Assembly (NCBI GenBank): GCA_001465935.1
Contig: LNKV01000061.1
Location: 1 to 64,000 of the forward strand
Length of the DNA: 64,000 nucleotides
Source of the DNA: Clarireedia homoeocarpa
Taxonomy: Eukaryota; Ascomycota; Leotiomycetes; Helotiales; Rutstroemiaceae
Reading direction: 5' to 3'
The translations under genes were made by a program, and so were the position numbers. A model generated the notes under the pieces. The model was not told the DNA's origin and searched no databases. It saw only the letters and a program-made list of their open reading frames with translations. Below, one piece after another: positions 63,686-64,000 of the stretch; the first letter of the stretch is position 1, and the number at the start of each line of letters is the position of its first letter.

Positions 63686-64000
63686 ATGGTTAGCGAAAGC
63701 TCATTGTCTCCAGATGTCGAGAAGCTCATCACCGACCCCGAAGTGCTCAGGGTCTTGCGACTCTTCATCGCGCTTGGACGAACCGACATCATCAAATTCC
63801 TGAACGAGACAATCGATGAAGATGCCAAGGAGGTCCAAAACACATTGGAAGCCCTCCACTTCTTTGTAAAGCGAGGACTGCGAACTCAACGATATCTCAC
63901 GGAGCAGATGCGTAGCGGCAGAGAGCCCTCCGATTGGCCATACGACCCCGACGAAGAGGAATCCTTCTCATCCGCCGAAACGCACCTCGTGAACAAATAT
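63686..64000 (+). CDS. Partial gene, 5' end only, unrecognised
   Basis: ATG at 63686 with an open frame of 105 codons to the window edge. The product begins 'MVSESSLSPDVEKLITDPEV' and is a helical, charged protein ('DIIKFLNETIDEDAKEVQNT', 'LEALHFFVKRGLRTQRYLTE') that turns acidic at the end ('YDPDEEESFSS'). No family is recognised. It lies 310 bases after a copia-type LTR, so it might be a retroelement gag, but nothing gag-like is seen. No stop or intron is visible so far. Confidence 0.5.
   Translation, partial: MVSESSLSPDVEKLITDPEVLRVLRLFIALGRTDIIKFLNETIDEDAKEVQNTLEALHFFVKRGLRTQRYLTEQMRSGREPSDWPYDPDEEESFSSAETHLVNKY

Overview
The window reads as nuclear DNA of a filamentous ascomycete. Genes have short GT-AG introns (about 45 to 130 bases), and the families present are typical of the Pezizomycotina: Zn2Cys6 regulators, a GH7 cellobiohydrolase with a fungal cellulose-binding module, a type III polyketide synthase, a DUF6601-type membrane protein and a bimodular NRPS. 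The left end is an extremely AT-rich retroelement of the kind left by repeat-induced point mutation (RIP). A leotiomycete (Helotiales-like) source would fit the repeat style, but this is inference only.

Layout. 1-5413: RIP-degraded Ty3/gypsy body ending in a polypurine tract and a better preserved LTR. 5984-6973: DUF6601-type gene. 7.1-8.0 kb: another repeat remnant. 8.6-16.0 kb: ordinary gene block with a type III PKS (minus), a small conserved membrane protein, BUD22 (minus) and a spliced SDR, plus a MITE-like inverted-repeat element at 11.4-12.0 kb. 16.5-23.3 kb: decayed genes (ankyrin, a membrane-protein gene with an in-frame stop, an FG-GAP fragment) and copia-type LTR debris. 23.4-25.1 kb: intact three-exon GH7-CBM1 cellobiohydrolase. 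27.3-28.0 kb: a small sulfotransferase-like gene.

28.8-47.5 kb is the most coherent part and looks like a compact nonribosomal peptide cluster: Zn2Cys6 regulator, Dabb-domain protein, single-exon NRPS of about 2,512 residues (C*-A-T-C-A-T-C), CMD/AhpD-like protein, 13-exon DHA2-type MFS exporter and a second Zn2Cys6 regulator. The first A domain has lost the Asp that normally binds the amino group of an alpha-amino acid and the first C domain has lost its catalytic His, so an unusual starter is predicted.

47.8-63.4 kb is an accessory gene graveyard: an unrecognised 514-residue ORF, a minisatellite, a HET-domain pseudogene whose apparent C-terminus lies 9.4 kb away, a zinc-finger-type gene split by a 969-bp TIR element carrying its own ORF and flanked by a 5-bp duplication, a Ulp1-like protease cut by a copia gag-like fragment, a degenerate SNF2 helicase, and many short near-identical patches showing that the segment was assembled by repeated insertion and recombination. 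A new ORF opens at 63686 and runs off the right edge.
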